Assembly: GCA_964410675.1 (NCBI GenBank)
Contig: CAYPIB010000006.1
Coordinates: forward strand, 1-55,645
DNA length: 55,645 nucleotides
Reading direction: 5' to 3'
DNA from: RGIG3040 sp964410675
Lineage (GTDB): Bacteria > Bacillota > Clostridia > Lachnospirales > Lachnospiraceae
Shown: piece after piece, positions 33,034 to 42,294 of the stretch
How the letters are laid out: every line of letters starts with the position of its first letter
How positions within the stretch are numbered: the stretch's first letter is position 1
Translations under genes and position numbers: made by a program
Notes under the pieces: generated by a model
The model's database searches: none
What the model saw: only the letters and a program-made list of their open reading frames with translations
What the model was told of the DNA's origin: nothing

Positions 33034-35046
33034 TTACGAGCCTCCTAATAAACTGGTAATGGCACTCTGGCTAGACTGCATCCTTGCAAGTGCTGTCTCC
33101 ATAGCGGTAAACTGCTTATAATATTTATTCTCTAATCTAAGAATCTTCTTTTCCTGTTCTGCTATTTTAGTTTTATAATCCGCATAATCCGCTTTCATTT
33201 TTTTATCATCATAGACTGAATTGTAGCTGCTGTAATCCGAAGACTTCATTCGTTCTCCCAGTGAATCTGACATACTCCTCGTCAACTGCGTAAAAAATGA
33301 AATAACCGTACTGGGATCATTCGCTATCATACCTTTTAAAATATCATCATTACCGGATACTGTCGGATCGTCTTTATCACCATCAATATGATAGGCATTT
33401 TTTGTATTGTCAGAAGAAGTAAAGTAACCCCCAGTCGAAATACCAAAATTAGATAAATACATAGTCTTGCCATTTACCGTATATCCCGAAGACATCGCCC
33501 TTTTCATAATATTAGCTACATCACTCAAGGTAGAGTCTCGTCTTAAAACAGAATCCTTGATTTTATTCTCCCATTTTTCGATTTCAGAGTCACTCATGGC
33601 CTCTTTTTCTTCATCTGTAAGAGGTTCATATCCCTTAGATGACTCCGCATTATAGAGCTTATCCATTTCATTTATAAGTTCATTATATTCTTTGATAAAA
33701 CCTTTTAGTGTATCATAAACGGCATCATAATCATCGGATGTCGTTAAAGTAACTTCCTCTCCCGCCTTTGTTTCAGTTAATGCAGTAATTGTCAAGCCAT
33801 TGATTTTAAATACATTGCTGCTGGAATAAAAATCTGCACCGTTTAAATAGATAACCGCATCCTGCCCCACAATCCTCGTCGCATCAGATTTTCCAACCGT
33901 TACAGATCCGTCTACAACCTTCTTAGCATAATCAATTTTATCATTCATCTCTGTTGTTACTACATCTCTGATTGCCTGATTATTGTTTGCAAGTTTTGCT
34001 TCCGCATCTATTTTATCATTTTTAGCTAAATTCATGTTAGCAACATCGGTGCGGTAATTTTCAATGCCCGTCATTTTGTTTTCTACTTCTTTTAGCTTAT
34101 CTTCTCTAATCTTTTTATCTTCTGCTGATTCATTCTCAGGTACAACTGACAGCGCCGCCTTCTCTGTAGTTAAGTCAGCATATGCATTATCTACCTCTGT
34201 ATCATCCTGATATCCATTGTCCGTAAGAAATTTATTGTTTTTCTTATCGTAATCCTCAATTGCTTTATCCATAAGATCTATTTGAGCCTGCACTGCTTCT
34301 GCCCGAGTGAGCGTTTCTGCTTCAATCATGTCGTGAATTTCCTGAGCATTTAAACCAGCAAGCTTTTCATAATGCGTTTGGGAATTGGAATCCACATAGT
34401 TAATACCAAGTGCCGATAACGCCTTTGAGCCATTTTCTGTATTAGCTGTAATCGAAAAATCTAACTTCTTACCGGTGCCCGTTGAATAGACAAATAATCT
34501 CTGATTTTCTTCATCGAAGTTAGCATTTACACCTGCATTTTTCAGCTGAGATACTACATCTCCAATACTGGAGTTACCGCTTACGTTAATTGTCTTTGTT
34601 TGAGAGCCAACTTTAACATCAAATGCAATTTTATCATCCGCTGCCAAGTCCGATCCGGCAATATCCGAAAGCTTTGTCGACTTTGTGTAGGATGTTCCTT
34701 CACCGAGCACGGCACCTGTTAAGTAACCGCTCTTTGCCAACTTATCAACCCGTAAGTTTTGTACACCATTTCCTGCATTATCTCCGGTTATAACACTTGC
34801 AACTGATGAATTGGACACACTAGTCTTTTTTTGTGAATAGGAGGATACATATTTTAAATGGCTCATTGTTTTACTATATAAATTTAAAATCTTAGAATTT
34901 AATGCTTTCCATGCATCCTGTTTATATGAAAGCTTTGTCTGAGCTTTCACCATATTGTTTTTCTTAACACTTTTTGCTTTTACTAATTCAGCAATAATAC
35001 TTTCTGTATCTAATCCTGAATTCATTCCTGTAATACGTAATGGCAT
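33034..35046 (-). CDS. fliD: Flagellar filament cap protein FliD
   Basis: 670 residues, longer than common FliD (about 450-600). The N-terminal RITGMNSGLDTESIIAELVKAK and C-terminal QSSQSAITSLLGGS with the preceding coiled coil are diagnostic. An extra charged, helical insertion lies at about residues 225-385, rich in Asp, Glu, Lys and Ala; it interrupts the normally beta-rich outer domain. FliD caps the filament and folds exported flagellin beneath it. It sits between flaG and fliS; RBS AGGAGG. Confidence 0.95.
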   Translation of the reverse strand: MPLRITGMNSGLDTESIIAELVKAKSVKKNNMVKAQTKLSYKQDAWKALNSKILNLYSKTMSHLKYVSSYSQKKTSVSNSSVASVITGDNAGNGVQNLRVDKLAKSGYLTGAVLGEGTSYTKSTKLSDIAGSDLAADDKIAFDVKVGSQTKTINVSGNSSIGDVVSQLKNAGVNANFDEENQRLFVYSTGTGKKLDFSITANTENGSKALSALGINYVDSNSQTHYEKLAGLNAQEIHDMIEAETLTRAEAVQAQIDLMDKAIEDYDKKNNKFLTDNGYQDDTEVDNAYADLTTEKAALSVVPENESAEDKKIREDKLKEVENKMTGIENYRTDVANMNLAKNDKIDAEAKLANNNQAIRDVVTTEMNDKIDYAKKVVDGSVTVGKSDATRIVGQDAVIYLNGADFYSSSNVFKINGLTITALTETKAGEEVTLTTSDDYDAVYDTLKGFIKEYNELINEMDKLYNAESSKGYEPLTDEEKEAMSDSEIEKWENKIKDSVLRRDSTLSDVANIMKRAMSSGYTVNGKTMYLSNFGISTGGYFTSSDNTKNAYHIDGDKDDPTVSGNDDILKGMIANDPSTVISFFTQLTRSMSDSLGERMKSSDYSSYNSVYDDKKMKADYADYKTKIAEQEKKILRLENKYYKQFTAMETALARMQSSQSAITSLLGGS

Positions 35047-35057
35047 AATGCTACCTC

Positions 35058-35468
35058 CTACCTTTTCTCATCAACTAAAATACCAGCCATCTCCCAAACT
35101 TTGGCAATCATGTCAAGCGTCTGTTCCGGCGGTAATTCCCTAATAATTTCCTTCGTATCTTTATCCAATATCTTAATTGTTATACGATGGGTAGATTCGT
35201 GAATGCCAAACTCCACCATCGAATTATTTATATTTTTATTTATCTTATCGACAGCCTGTTTTAGCTGCTCTTTTGATGGCTGCCCCTGCTCCCTTGTATT
35301 ATCAGTCTCCTTTGCCTCAGGCTTTGATACGGCATCGGGCGCAACTTCTGCTAATGTAGGTATACTGTCCTGTCTGAATACCTGCGTCCCCTTTTCTATA
35401 ACCTTAGTTGGTTTACTCTGCTGCCTTGTTTGTACTTGTGCTGTGTTTGATAATGGTTCTATTGCCAT
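35058..35468 (-). CDS. flaG: FlaG family flagellar protein
   Basis: 136 residues from the ATG at 35468 (GGAGGTGAG upstream; earlier in-frame ATG rejected). A variable polar N-terminal half is followed by the FlaG core: LKQAVDKINKNI, VEFGIHESTHRITIKILDKDTKEIIRELPPE, and the C-terminal MIAKVWEMAGILVDEKR. FlaG is associated with filament length control. It is first of flaG-fliD-fliS behind a sigma-D type promoter. Confidence 0.92.
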   Translation of the reverse strand: MAIEPLSNTAQVQTRQQSKPTKVIEKGTQVFRQDSIPTLAEVAPDAVSKPEAKETDNTREQGQPSKEQLKQAVDKINKNINNSMVEFGIHESTHRITIKILDKDTKEIIRELPPEQTLDMIAKVWEMAGILVDEKR

Positions 35469-35500
35469 TAAGCTCACCTCCGTGTGAAAGTTCGTACCTA

Positions 35501-35514
35501 TGTACATATGTACA
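35501..35514. repeat. 14-bp perfect palindrome in the flaG leader
   Basis: TGTACATATGTACA reads the same on both strands, and GTAC occurs again just beside it at 35494-35497. It lies between the sigma-D promoter and the flaG ribosome binding site, so it could be a protein operator or an RNA hairpin in the leader. No known regulator is assigned. Confidence 0.5.
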
Positions 35515-35549
35515 CAGAAATACCGTTGCGAATTCGTTTCTTACCCTTT

Positions 35550-35577
35550 ATATCGGTAAAAAAATAGAAAATGTTTA
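35550..35577 (-). promoter_or_regulatory. Sigma-D type promoter of flaG-fliD-fliS
   Basis: TAAA (35574-35577) and ACCGATAT (35550-35557) on the minus strand are spaced 16 bp, one more than in the flagellin and flgM promoters. The -35 box lies inside the stem of the csrA terminator, so the two elements share sequence. Confidence 0.72.
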
Positions 35578-35596
35578 GTGTGTTCTAAACATTTTC
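35557..35596 (-). terminator. Terminator after csrA
   Basis: A perfect 12-bp stem, GAAAATGTTTAG/CTAAACATTTTC with a 6-nt loop (35567-35596), is followed on the minus strand by TATTTTTTT. It ends the flgM-csrA operon just upstream of the flaG promoter core. Confidence 0.85.
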
Positions 35597-35616
35597 CTAA
35601 AAACCATTTATAAAAT

Positions 35617-35832
35617 TTAAAATAAATTTTTTAGCGCTTCAATTCCGGCTGCATTTGCGGATTCCTCATTTGAATTTTGGATTTGAACATAAACTTCCTT
35701 GCGGTATATCGGAACTTCTTTTGGTGCCGAAATACCGATTTTAACCTGTTCGCCTTTTATTTCCAAAATGGTGATTTCTATGTTGTTATTAATGATAATG
35801 GCTTCATTCTTCTTACGGGATAATGCCAGCAT
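35617..35832 (-). CDS. csrA: Carbon storage regulator CsrA
   Basis: 71 residues from the ATG at 35832 (the longer frame is rejected because it overlaps fliW). It is an RNA-binding dimer that represses translation at GGA motifs; in Gram-positive flagellates its main target is flagellin mRNA. MLALSRKKNEAIIINNNIEI and the APKEVPIYRKEVY RNA-binding region are intact. It begins 1 bp after the fliW stop, as in Bacillus, where FliW binds CsrA and frees flagellin mRNA. Confidence 0.96.
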   Translation of the reverse strand: MLALSRKKNEAIIINNNIEITILEIKGEQVKIGISAPKEVPIYRKEVYVQIQNSNEESANAAGIEALKNLF

Positions 35833-35833
35833 A

Positions 35834-36292
35834 TTATTCACCACCCTTTCTTTCCTTGAGCAGTTCATAAACAGGACACTTTACCTTATATTTTTGATCC
35901 TCGACAATGACTTGTCGTGCTTTTTTTGTCTCTGTATTAACAATGATAGGACCTTTTAAATTAACAGTCATCTTAGTTATATCTGACGGCACTGTTATTG
36001 TCGTAAGCACTAATAAATTATCTTCATTTAACTCTCCGAGCGGTTTTAACAAATCATCTTCAATCATAGGATTATATTCGCTGTCAATAATAAGCGGATC
36101 AACTACAGGTATTGCAAACGCCGGTTCCTGAAGTGACTGCAGCCATTGAATCCCCCCCTTATTTCCTTGTTCTTCATTAAAAACAAGCAAAAACTGAATT
36201 AAATCCGGAAATCCTAATATTCCACCTTCAAAGTGAATAATTTTATCTGCTTCAATTTTGATTAAACCAAAATTTTTAGTCTGAACTTCCAT
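35834..36292 (-). CDS. fliW: Flagellar assembly factor FliW
   Basis: 152 residues. Diagnostic FEGGILGFPDLIQFLLV near residue 21, VVDPLIIDSEYNP, and DLLVLT-like LLVLTTITVP and NLKGPIIVNTETKKARQVI. FliW binds either flagellin or CsrA, linking secretion to flagellin translation. It is coupled with csrA downstream and follows flgL by 12 bp. Confidence 0.96.
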   Translation of the reverse strand: MEVQTKNFGLIKIEADKIIHFEGGILGFPDLIQFLLVFNEEQGNKGGIQWLQSLQEPAFAIPVVDPLIIDSEYNPMIEDDLLKPLGELNEDNLLVLTTITVPSDITKMTVNLKGPIIVNTETKKARQVIVEDQKYKVKCPVYELLKERKGGE

Positions 36293-36304
36293 ATGCTTCT
36301 CCTT

Positions 36305-37840
36305 TTATAAGTAATTTAACAAGCTAGTCTGTGATATTTTACTAACAGCCATTAGCGATGCCTCATATATCCCCTGGGCAGCAGTTAATTTAATCAGAAC
36401 TTCTGATTGATCCACATCCTCATTTTCTGACTGCAGTATTTCAAATGTTGACGCTTGAGCAGATAAACGATTTTCGATTAAATCCAAACGTACCCCGCGG
36501 CTTCCTACTTGTGTTTCTGCCAGCGATACCTTTGCTTGATAAGCCTGCATCTTTGTAATGCCGCTTTCAAACATGCTCTGCATTTTAGAGTTCAGTTGTT
36601 CAAAGGCTTTTGTGACTGCTTCCAGTCTCTCCGCCAAGCCTGCATTATCAGGATCTGCAGCAACCATTTTCTCTAAATTATTTTTTATTTCTTCCATTTC
36701 GGTTACTTTCTCTGTAATTGCAATTAATTCATCTACATCTCTTCCAACGTTAGGTGTATATATTTCATTGGCTACTGTATTAACACGAATCGACTGATTC
36801 ATGCCAACATCATAATGAATGACCTGCCCTTTCGTATCTGTCGGAAGATTCGTCAAAAATTCTTCATTGTATTTAACGCCATCCGACTCACAGGCATAAT
36901 AATGCTCCGGCCTTAGTTCATTCGTTGCCCACTCACTTTTCTTATACGTAATACGAATTTCACCTTCATCCACAAGCTGGGTATTACCCTTATCCAAAAC
37001 GCCCTGCAGCTTATTATAAACAGCATCACTTAATATAAGTTCACCTGTTTCCGGAATAAATGTAACACCGTTGGTAGAATTTTCTGCTGAGAGATAAGGA
37101 TTTGGAGTTTCACTATAGACTGAAATCACATCATTTTGGTCAACAGTAATTGTCTGCTGCACACCTGCTGCATCATAATAAGAAATGGAAGGCAAGCCCC
37201 CCTTGTCACAAGCTTCGTAAGCAAGGCGAATGCGATGGACATTGCTGGTTTTTACATCCTGAGCCGTCGTCGTAATACCTGTTTCTGCATTCGCAGAATT
37301 AACCTTTGATAAATCCTTTGTATTAACATAGTCAATATCTTCAAGGCATTTGCTTGAAAGTTGTTCTGTGATGGTATATGTCTTTGTCGTTGAAGTCTTA
37401 AAGGTAAGCGGCATATCGGTCCGATATCCGCTAAAAACATATCTTCCGGCATAGTCAGAATTACCGGTTGAATAAACTTCATCCCGCAATGCCTTCATAT
37501 CTTCAAGTATCTTTGCCCTGTCGGTTGATTTTAAGGAATCAACCGCACCTTTTGTGCAATTATTATATAAATCTTCAAGTACCTCTACCGTATTGGCAAC
37601 AGCGTCTCCCGTTATACCAAGCCAGCTTCTGGCATCCGGCACATTTCTCTCATAATACTGCGAGATCTTTGTAACACTTGTTCGCAGTCTGAGTGCCCGA
37701 ATTGCAATAACGGGATCATCGCTTGGTCTGGATATTTTCTTTCCCGTGAAAAACTGTGTATTTAATTTATCCTGCGCTATTTTATTTTTGTTAATACCTG
37801 CAATCGAATTTCCCTGAACGATTTTATTTGTAATACGCAT
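36305..37840 (-). CDS. flgL: Flagellar hook-associated protein 3 (FlgL)
   Basis: 511 residues, long compared with the about 300 of enterobacterial FlgL because of a large central domain. The flagellin-like N-terminus RITNKIVQGNSIAGINKNK with SGKKISRPSDDP-type motif (FTGKKISRPSDDPVIAIRAL) and C-terminal helix (SEVLIKLTAAQGIYEASLMAVSK) are typical. It forms the hook-filament junction. RBS GAGGAGG; 16 bp after the second flgK. Confidence 0.93.
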   Translation of the reverse strand: MRITNKIVQGNSIAGINKNKIAQDKLNTQFFTGKKISRPSDDPVIAIRALRLRTSVTKISQYYERNVPDARSWLGITGDAVANTVEVLEDLYNNCTKGAVDSLKSTDRAKILEDMKALRDEVYSTGNSDYAGRYVFSGYRTDMPLTFKTSTTKTYTITEQLSSKCLEDIDYVNTKDLSKVNSANAETGITTTAQDVKTSNVHRIRLAYEACDKGGLPSISYYDAAGVQQTITVDQNDVISVYSETPNPYLSAENSTNGVTFIPETGELILSDAVYNKLQGVLDKGNTQLVDEGEIRITYKKSEWATNELRPEHYYACESDGVKYNEEFLTNLPTDTKGQVIHYDVGMNQSIRVNTVANEIYTPNVGRDVDELIAITEKVTEMEEIKNNLEKMVAADPDNAGLAERLEAVTKAFEQLNSKMQSMFESGITKMQAYQAKVSLAETQVGSRGVRLDLIENRLSAQASTFEILQSENEDVDQSEVLIKLTAAQGIYEASLMAVSKISQTSLLNYL

Positions 37841-37856
37841 TCACAGTACCTCCTCT

Positions 37857-39743
37857 TTATACACCTGTTTGTAAAATTAATCGATCATATACTTCTGTCA
37901 GTACTTGTATCATCTGAGAAGCCAAATTGTATGAATGTTGAAATTTCACAAGTTCAATTGCTTCTTCATCAGAATCAACGCCGCTTATTGAGCTTCTTTG
38001 ATTATCAATAGAATGCTGAATGGTTGTATATGTGTTATAAAACGTATTGGCATTGCTGGCATTCAATGCCACATCAGATAGAACGCACTGTAAAAATTCA
38101 CTTGCTGTCGCCCCCCGAAAGCTCGCCTTGTCTTTATTTGTTCCTAAGTCAATAAGTTCTGCGATAGTATCGTATTTATCCTGACCCGAGGCTTCCTTTG
38201 TATGCGTTCCCATTAAACCAGCATCCTCGGAAATTTTATTGGAAACAGCAAAATTCTTAGCCGTAAGCTGATAATAACTGTCATCCTTACTAGAAATAAC
38301 CGTTCTGCCATCTGTTGATGCATCAAAATGCCACTGTGTCACATCAGCTGCTTTATCAGCTGCAAAGAATATATCGGCCTGCTTATCATTGCTGTCTACT
38401 ACTCCATCAGCACTAATAATCTTATTAAATGCTGATGCAAAAACACGAGTCCACTCATTTAACTGTTCCTGATAGTAAGGAATCCCTTGATAATTAACAC
38501 TGGTACCTACGGCAGCATCCTTGCCAATTCTGCCTATATCAGGCTGTATGTGGTTTTTATTTGTATCATTGCTAATCACAAACTGGTAATTCGTAATCTC
38601 ACCATTCGCATCATATACTACCCGAAAGCTGTCATAACAAAACTCTTGATTTCCTAAAAGAATTTTGCCGCCATTCTGAGATAAGGTACATGCATTTAAA
38701 TCCTTTAAATAATCTGCTGTTATTGCAATATCTACGACAGTATAAATCGAATTATCAATTGTTTCTTTTGTCACATCCGAAACTTTACCGGTAAAATTCT
38801 CACCATTATTACCATCACGCATATCAATCAATGCACGAAGCTCGCCGCCAATCATTTTACCATATAAATTAAATTCTCTGCCATCCTCAAAATAAACTTC
38901 ATATAACCCAACTGCATCCGACTGGTTTACAGTTTCATAACTCTCTTTTGCCTCACAGACAAGTTTACTATAGCTTTCACCATCTACAACCGACTGTCCG
39001 CCTGCAATCTTTACAGTAAAGCGGGTTAAACCCGTATCTCTATCCGGATCATTGCTGTCAATTACAGGTATTTCCTCAATTTCTACATCCACAATGAGTG
39101 AAAGCTTATCAATAATTAAATCTCTTTTGTCTCTGAGCTCATTCGCCGGAACTCCTGATAGTTCAATTGTATTAATCTGTTTATTTAAAGAAGCAATTTC
39201 AGTTGAATAAGAATTAATCATGTCTATTTTATTTTTTATTAATTCATTAGTTTCCAATTGCAATTTTTCTAGATTTTGAGCCATCGTATTAAAATAATAC
39301 GCAAGGCTTTCCGCGCTTCCTACAAACTGTTGCTTTTTTGTTATGTCTCCACCGGACGTCTTTAAATATTCTAAAGCCTCATACATTTTATTGAAAATCG
39401 TATTAAAACCATCTGTATACTCATCATCTATAAAGTAATTTTGAATCTGATTCATATAATCCTTTAATACGGAATATTCCCCAACTTTCGTATTATTTTC
39501 CCAATATTTAAAATCATAAAAAACATCTCTGATTCTATCAACAGATTGTACATCCACACCCGCTCCGGCACATCCATATGTCGTGTATGTACGAAGTGCA
39601 CTTGCAGCCGACTGCGTAACCTTTTGTCTGGAATACCCTTCCGTCTGTACATTAGAAATGTTATTGGCCGTTGTGTTCAGCCCTGCATTTGATGCCAATA
39701 AACCTGTATATGCAATATTTAATCCAAAAAATTGTGATGCCAT
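37857..39743 (-). CDS. flgK: Flagellar hook-associated protein FlgK, copy 2
   Basis: 628 residues. N-terminal FFGLNIAYTGLLASNAGLNTTANNISN with GYSRQKV, and a C-terminal SGVDSDEEAIELVKFQHSYNLASQMIQVL helix of FlgK. The central domain is longer than in the upstream copy and carries different sequence. The two copies lie in tandem with 11 bp between them. It forms part of the hook-filament junction; whether both assemble together cannot be told from sequence. Confidence 0.92.
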   Translation of the reverse strand: MASQFFGLNIAYTGLLASNAGLNTTANNISNVQTEGYSRQKVTQSAASALRTYTTYGCAGAGVDVQSVDRIRDVFYDFKYWENNTKVGEYSVLKDYMNQIQNYFIDDEYTDGFNTIFNKMYEALEYLKTSGGDITKKQQFVGSAESLAYYFNTMAQNLEKLQLETNELIKNKIDMINSYSTEIASLNKQINTIELSGVPANELRDKRDLIIDKLSLIVDVEIEEIPVIDSNDPDRDTGLTRFTVKIAGGQSVVDGESYSKLVCEAKESYETVNQSDAVGLYEVYFEDGREFNLYGKMIGGELRALIDMRDGNNGENFTGKVSDVTKETIDNSIYTVVDIAITADYLKDLNACTLSQNGGKILLGNQEFCYDSFRVVYDANGEITNYQFVISNDTNKNHIQPDIGRIGKDAAVGTSVNYQGIPYYQEQLNEWTRVFASAFNKIISADGVVDSNDKQADIFFAADKAADVTQWHFDASTDGRTVISSKDDSYYQLTAKNFAVSNKISEDAGLMGTHTKEASGQDKYDTIAELIDLGTNKDKASFRGATASEFLQCVLSDVALNASNANTFYNTYTTIQHSIDNQRSSISGVDSDEEAIELVKFQHSYNLASQMIQVLTEVYDRLILQTGV

Positions 39744-39754
39744 ATGTATCCCTC

Positions 39755-41377
39755 CTATGCTCCAAGTGTCGATAAAATATGCTCCAGCATTTCATCAATG
39801 ACATTAATATATCGGCTTGATGCATTGTATGCATTCTGAAAGCGTATCATATTGGAAAGCTCCTCATCGTCTGAAACACCGGCAACCTGTTGTCTGGCAT
39901 TCTCGGTCGAGTTTATTGTTTTAACTTCATTCTCATAAATGCTGTGAAATACATAACCAAGGTTTGCTATCTGACTGACCATGCTGTCATAATAGCCCGT
40001 AAAATTTACCCAACTTGTTGAATTTGGATTTAATGTGTATATTTCCTCCTCAAACGCTGCCTTTAAAAGCTCCATCGCTTCTTTATCCTCTGCTCCATCC
40101 TTCATAAAACTCAATTTAGTTGGAGTTTTCATCAAATCCGGATTGATAATCAAATTGCTTATAGTATATAATGTGTTTTCTTTTCCAGGACCAAGGTCCT
40201 CGCCATATCCTTCATCTGAAATTTTCTCAAATAATCTAAGCGGATTGCTGCCATCCATCATATAGCCGCTGGAAGGATCGGAAACCGCCGCAAGCACCCC
40301 ATTTATTTTAGTTACAATATTATGGATTAAAGTATCAAATTCTGTCTGCATATTCATGATAACAGAATCTCCAATAACACTATTATAATAATCTACATCC
40401 TGCATATCCGTATAGTTAGCTTTGTGGTCACCTCGCGCTAACAGCTTAGCTTTTATGCCGCCAACATCCGTATCCATACTGCTTGAAATTGGCACAGATA
40501 AGTTAAATACTTTTGCATTCTCAATGTTATACTTCGTTGTTCCATCCGCCATTATTGTTTGTTTTGCATCAGTCAGCCAAAAAGGGGTATAAAATCCGGT
40601 TATTTTATCTTGATCTAACCCGATTTTATAAGTTGACCCTCTCGTTACAAATTGATGACCTTCAATTTCAACCGTTACAGATCCTTCAAAGTCTTCTTCA
40701 TACGTCATATTTACAAGCTGGCTCAATTCATCTAACAATGAATTTCTGGCATCACGCAAATCGTTGGCACCTTCCCTGCCGGCAGATTCTATTGCTGTAA
40801 TTCTACTGTTTAAATCATATATACTCTCACCAATTTCATTAATCCTTGAAATATCTGTTTGTACTTGGTAGTTTAATCTGTTTTGATAACTGCTAAGCCC
40901 ATCATAAACTGCTTTTGCATTTTCTACAAATTGAGAAGCGCACTGAACAAGAGCACCCTGATTCACAGAACTGGTTGGATCATTTGCCAGTTCCTGAACC
41001 GATACCCATAAATTGCTTAGGGATGCGTTAAACGCCTTTCCGTCTAACTCACGAAGCAATGTCTGTACCTCATCAATCGCACCATACTGTGTCTCATAGA
41101 AAGCACATCTGCCCGATTCTAGTCTATAAGTTTTATCTAGGAAATAGTCTCTGACTTGGCGGACTTTGGAATAGGTAACGCCTAATCCGGTCTGCTGCTT
41201 AGACACACTATTTACATTGGATGAAATAGTGTTATAACGTTTATCTCCAAATAGAATCTGCTGCCTGGTATAGCCAATGGTATTTCCATTGGCTAAATTA
41301 TGCGCAACAGTATTTAAAGAATTTTGGCTTGACTGCAAGCCTGATGTTCCGATATATAAACTTCCCATTATTCCCAT
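39755..41377 (-). CDS. flgK: Flagellar hook-associated protein FlgK, copy 1
   Basis: 540 residues from the ATG at 41377 (GAGGTG 7-8 nt upstream; the GTG at 41386 lies within that site). N-terminal SLYIGTSGLQSSQNSLNTVAHNLAN with GYTRQQ, and C-terminal SGVSDDEELSNMIRFQNAYNASSRYINVI type helix, define FlgK. It differs from copy 2 throughout the central part, so the duplication is old. It follows flgN, its probable chaperone. Confidence 0.93.
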   Translation of the reverse strand: MGIMGSLYIGTSGLQSSQNSLNTVAHNLANGNTIGYTRQQILFGDKRYNTISSNVNSVSKQQTGLGVTYSKVRQVRDYFLDKTYRLESGRCAFYETQYGAIDEVQTLLRELDGKAFNASLSNLWVSVQELANDPTSSVNQGALVQCASQFVENAKAVYDGLSSYQNRLNYQVQTDISRINEIGESIYDLNSRITAIESAGREGANDLRDARNSLLDELSQLVNMTYEEDFEGSVTVEIEGHQFVTRGSTYKIGLDQDKITGFYTPFWLTDAKQTIMADGTTKYNIENAKVFNLSVPISSSMDTDVGGIKAKLLARGDHKANYTDMQDVDYYNSVIGDSVIMNMQTEFDTLIHNIVTKINGVLAAVSDPSSGYMMDGSNPLRLFEKISDEGYGEDLGPGKENTLYTISNLIINPDLMKTPTKLSFMKDGAEDKEAMELLKAAFEEEIYTLNPNSTSWVNFTGYYDSMVSQIANLGYVFHSIYENEVKTINSTENARQQVAGVSDDEELSNMIRFQNAYNASSRYINVIDEMLEHILSTLGA

Positions 41378-41394
41378 TGGATGCACCTCGCAAA

Positions 41395-41913
41395 TTATTG
41401 TTTTGCGTCGAAGCTTCCCGTCTGCTGTCCCATCACCTCTCCGGAACTCATAGCACCACGGTTATAATTAGCAGTTTCAGGAGCACTCCGCATCCCCTGC
41501 ATTAAACTCAAATCAAATTCAACCATTTCCAGTGAATTCTCAATGAGCTGTTTGTTCTGCTCATTTATACGACGCATTTTTTCTACTGTTTCCTTTAATC
41601 TGTCATTGACAAGCGCAAGCCTTTTTCGCTCGCTTGGTCTTTGCTCTAATAAACTGATTAAATCAACAAGCCTAAGCGTATTAACATCCTTGTTCATAAC
41701 GTTGGCAATATCTTTATATAACTCTTCTCTTTGTTTATCCATATGATGAATCGCACTTACTACAAGCTGTTCTTCATCTGTTATTTTCTGTAAGGTATTT
41801 GTGTCACCTGATACTAAAACAGGAGTCTTTTTTATGGAAAGTACAAGAAGCTCCTCGTAAGCATTCTGCTCCTTTTCTAAAATATCCATTAAGTTCTCCA
41901 TTAAGCTCGCCAC
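41395..41913 (-). CDS. flgN: Flagellar export chaperone FlgN
   Basis: 172 residues from a GTG start at 41913, chosen because AGAGG lies 7 nt upstream; the ATG four codons later is less well placed. Long helical FlgN pattern: LMDILEKEQNAYEELLVLS, TNTLQKITDEEQLVVSAI and the C-terminal RINEQNKQLIENSLEMVEF region. Chaperone for FlgK and FlgL export, consistent with its place just ahead of both flgK genes. Confidence 0.88.
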   Translation of the reverse strand: MASLMENLMDILEKEQNAYEELLVLSIKKTPVLVSGDTNTLQKITDEEQLVVSAIHHMDKQREELYKDIANVMNKDVNTLRLVDLISLLEQRPSERKRLALVNDRLKETVEKMRRINEQNKQLIENSLEMVEFDLSLMQGMRSAPETANYNRGAMSSGEVMGQQTGSFDAKQ

Positions 41914-41947
41914 AGATATACCTCTCTTCTTTTTTGACCTTGAAGCG

Positions 41948-41983
41948 GCCCCCAGCTTAGCATCCTGCTATAAGCTAAGGGGT
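41948..41983 (-). other. Hairpin at the flgM-flgN junction
   Basis: CCCC..GCTTA pairs with TAAGC..GGGG across the flgM stop codon, with a small internal loop. No U-tract follows. It may modulate the ratio of FlgM to the downstream gene products, but it does not look like a terminator. Confidence 0.3.
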
Positions 41984-42252
41984 CCCTCTTCGTATTTAGA
42001 TAGCAGCTTCTCTGCAAAATTCTGTGCACTCACGGTATAAGTCCCCGCCTGAATACTTGCTTTTAGGGGGGCTGTTAGTTCCTCTCTTATATCCGGTGAA
42101 CTGGCAACAGCCTGCTTAGCAGCTTGAATATCCTTGCCCACGCTGGAAATTTCAATTGCATCTGAAAAGGTCTTTTTGTTTGTCTTTGCGTTATTTCCAG
42201 TTTTGTTTGTTCCATAAACCTGCTGTATTTGGTTATATGCTTCTATACGCAT
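41968..42252 (-). CDS. flgM: Anti-sigma-28 factor FlgM
   Basis: 94 residues. RIEAYNQIQQVYGTNKT at the N-terminus, DAIEISSVGKDIQAAKQA in the middle and KASIQAGTYTVSAQNFAEKLL at the C-terminus match FlgM, whose C-terminal helices bind sigma-D and which is exported when the hook is complete. RBS AAAGGAGGTGG is strong. Its own promoter is of the sigma-D type, giving the usual feedback loop. Confidence 0.93.
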   Translation of the reverse strand: MRIEAYNQIQQVYGTNKTGNNAKTNKKTFSDAIEISSVGKDIQAAKQAVASSPDIREELTAPLKASIQAGTYTVSAQNFAEKLLSKYEEGPLSL

Positions 42253-42294
42253 ATGACCACCTCCTTTACGCGGAATTTCAACTGGTTACTAATA

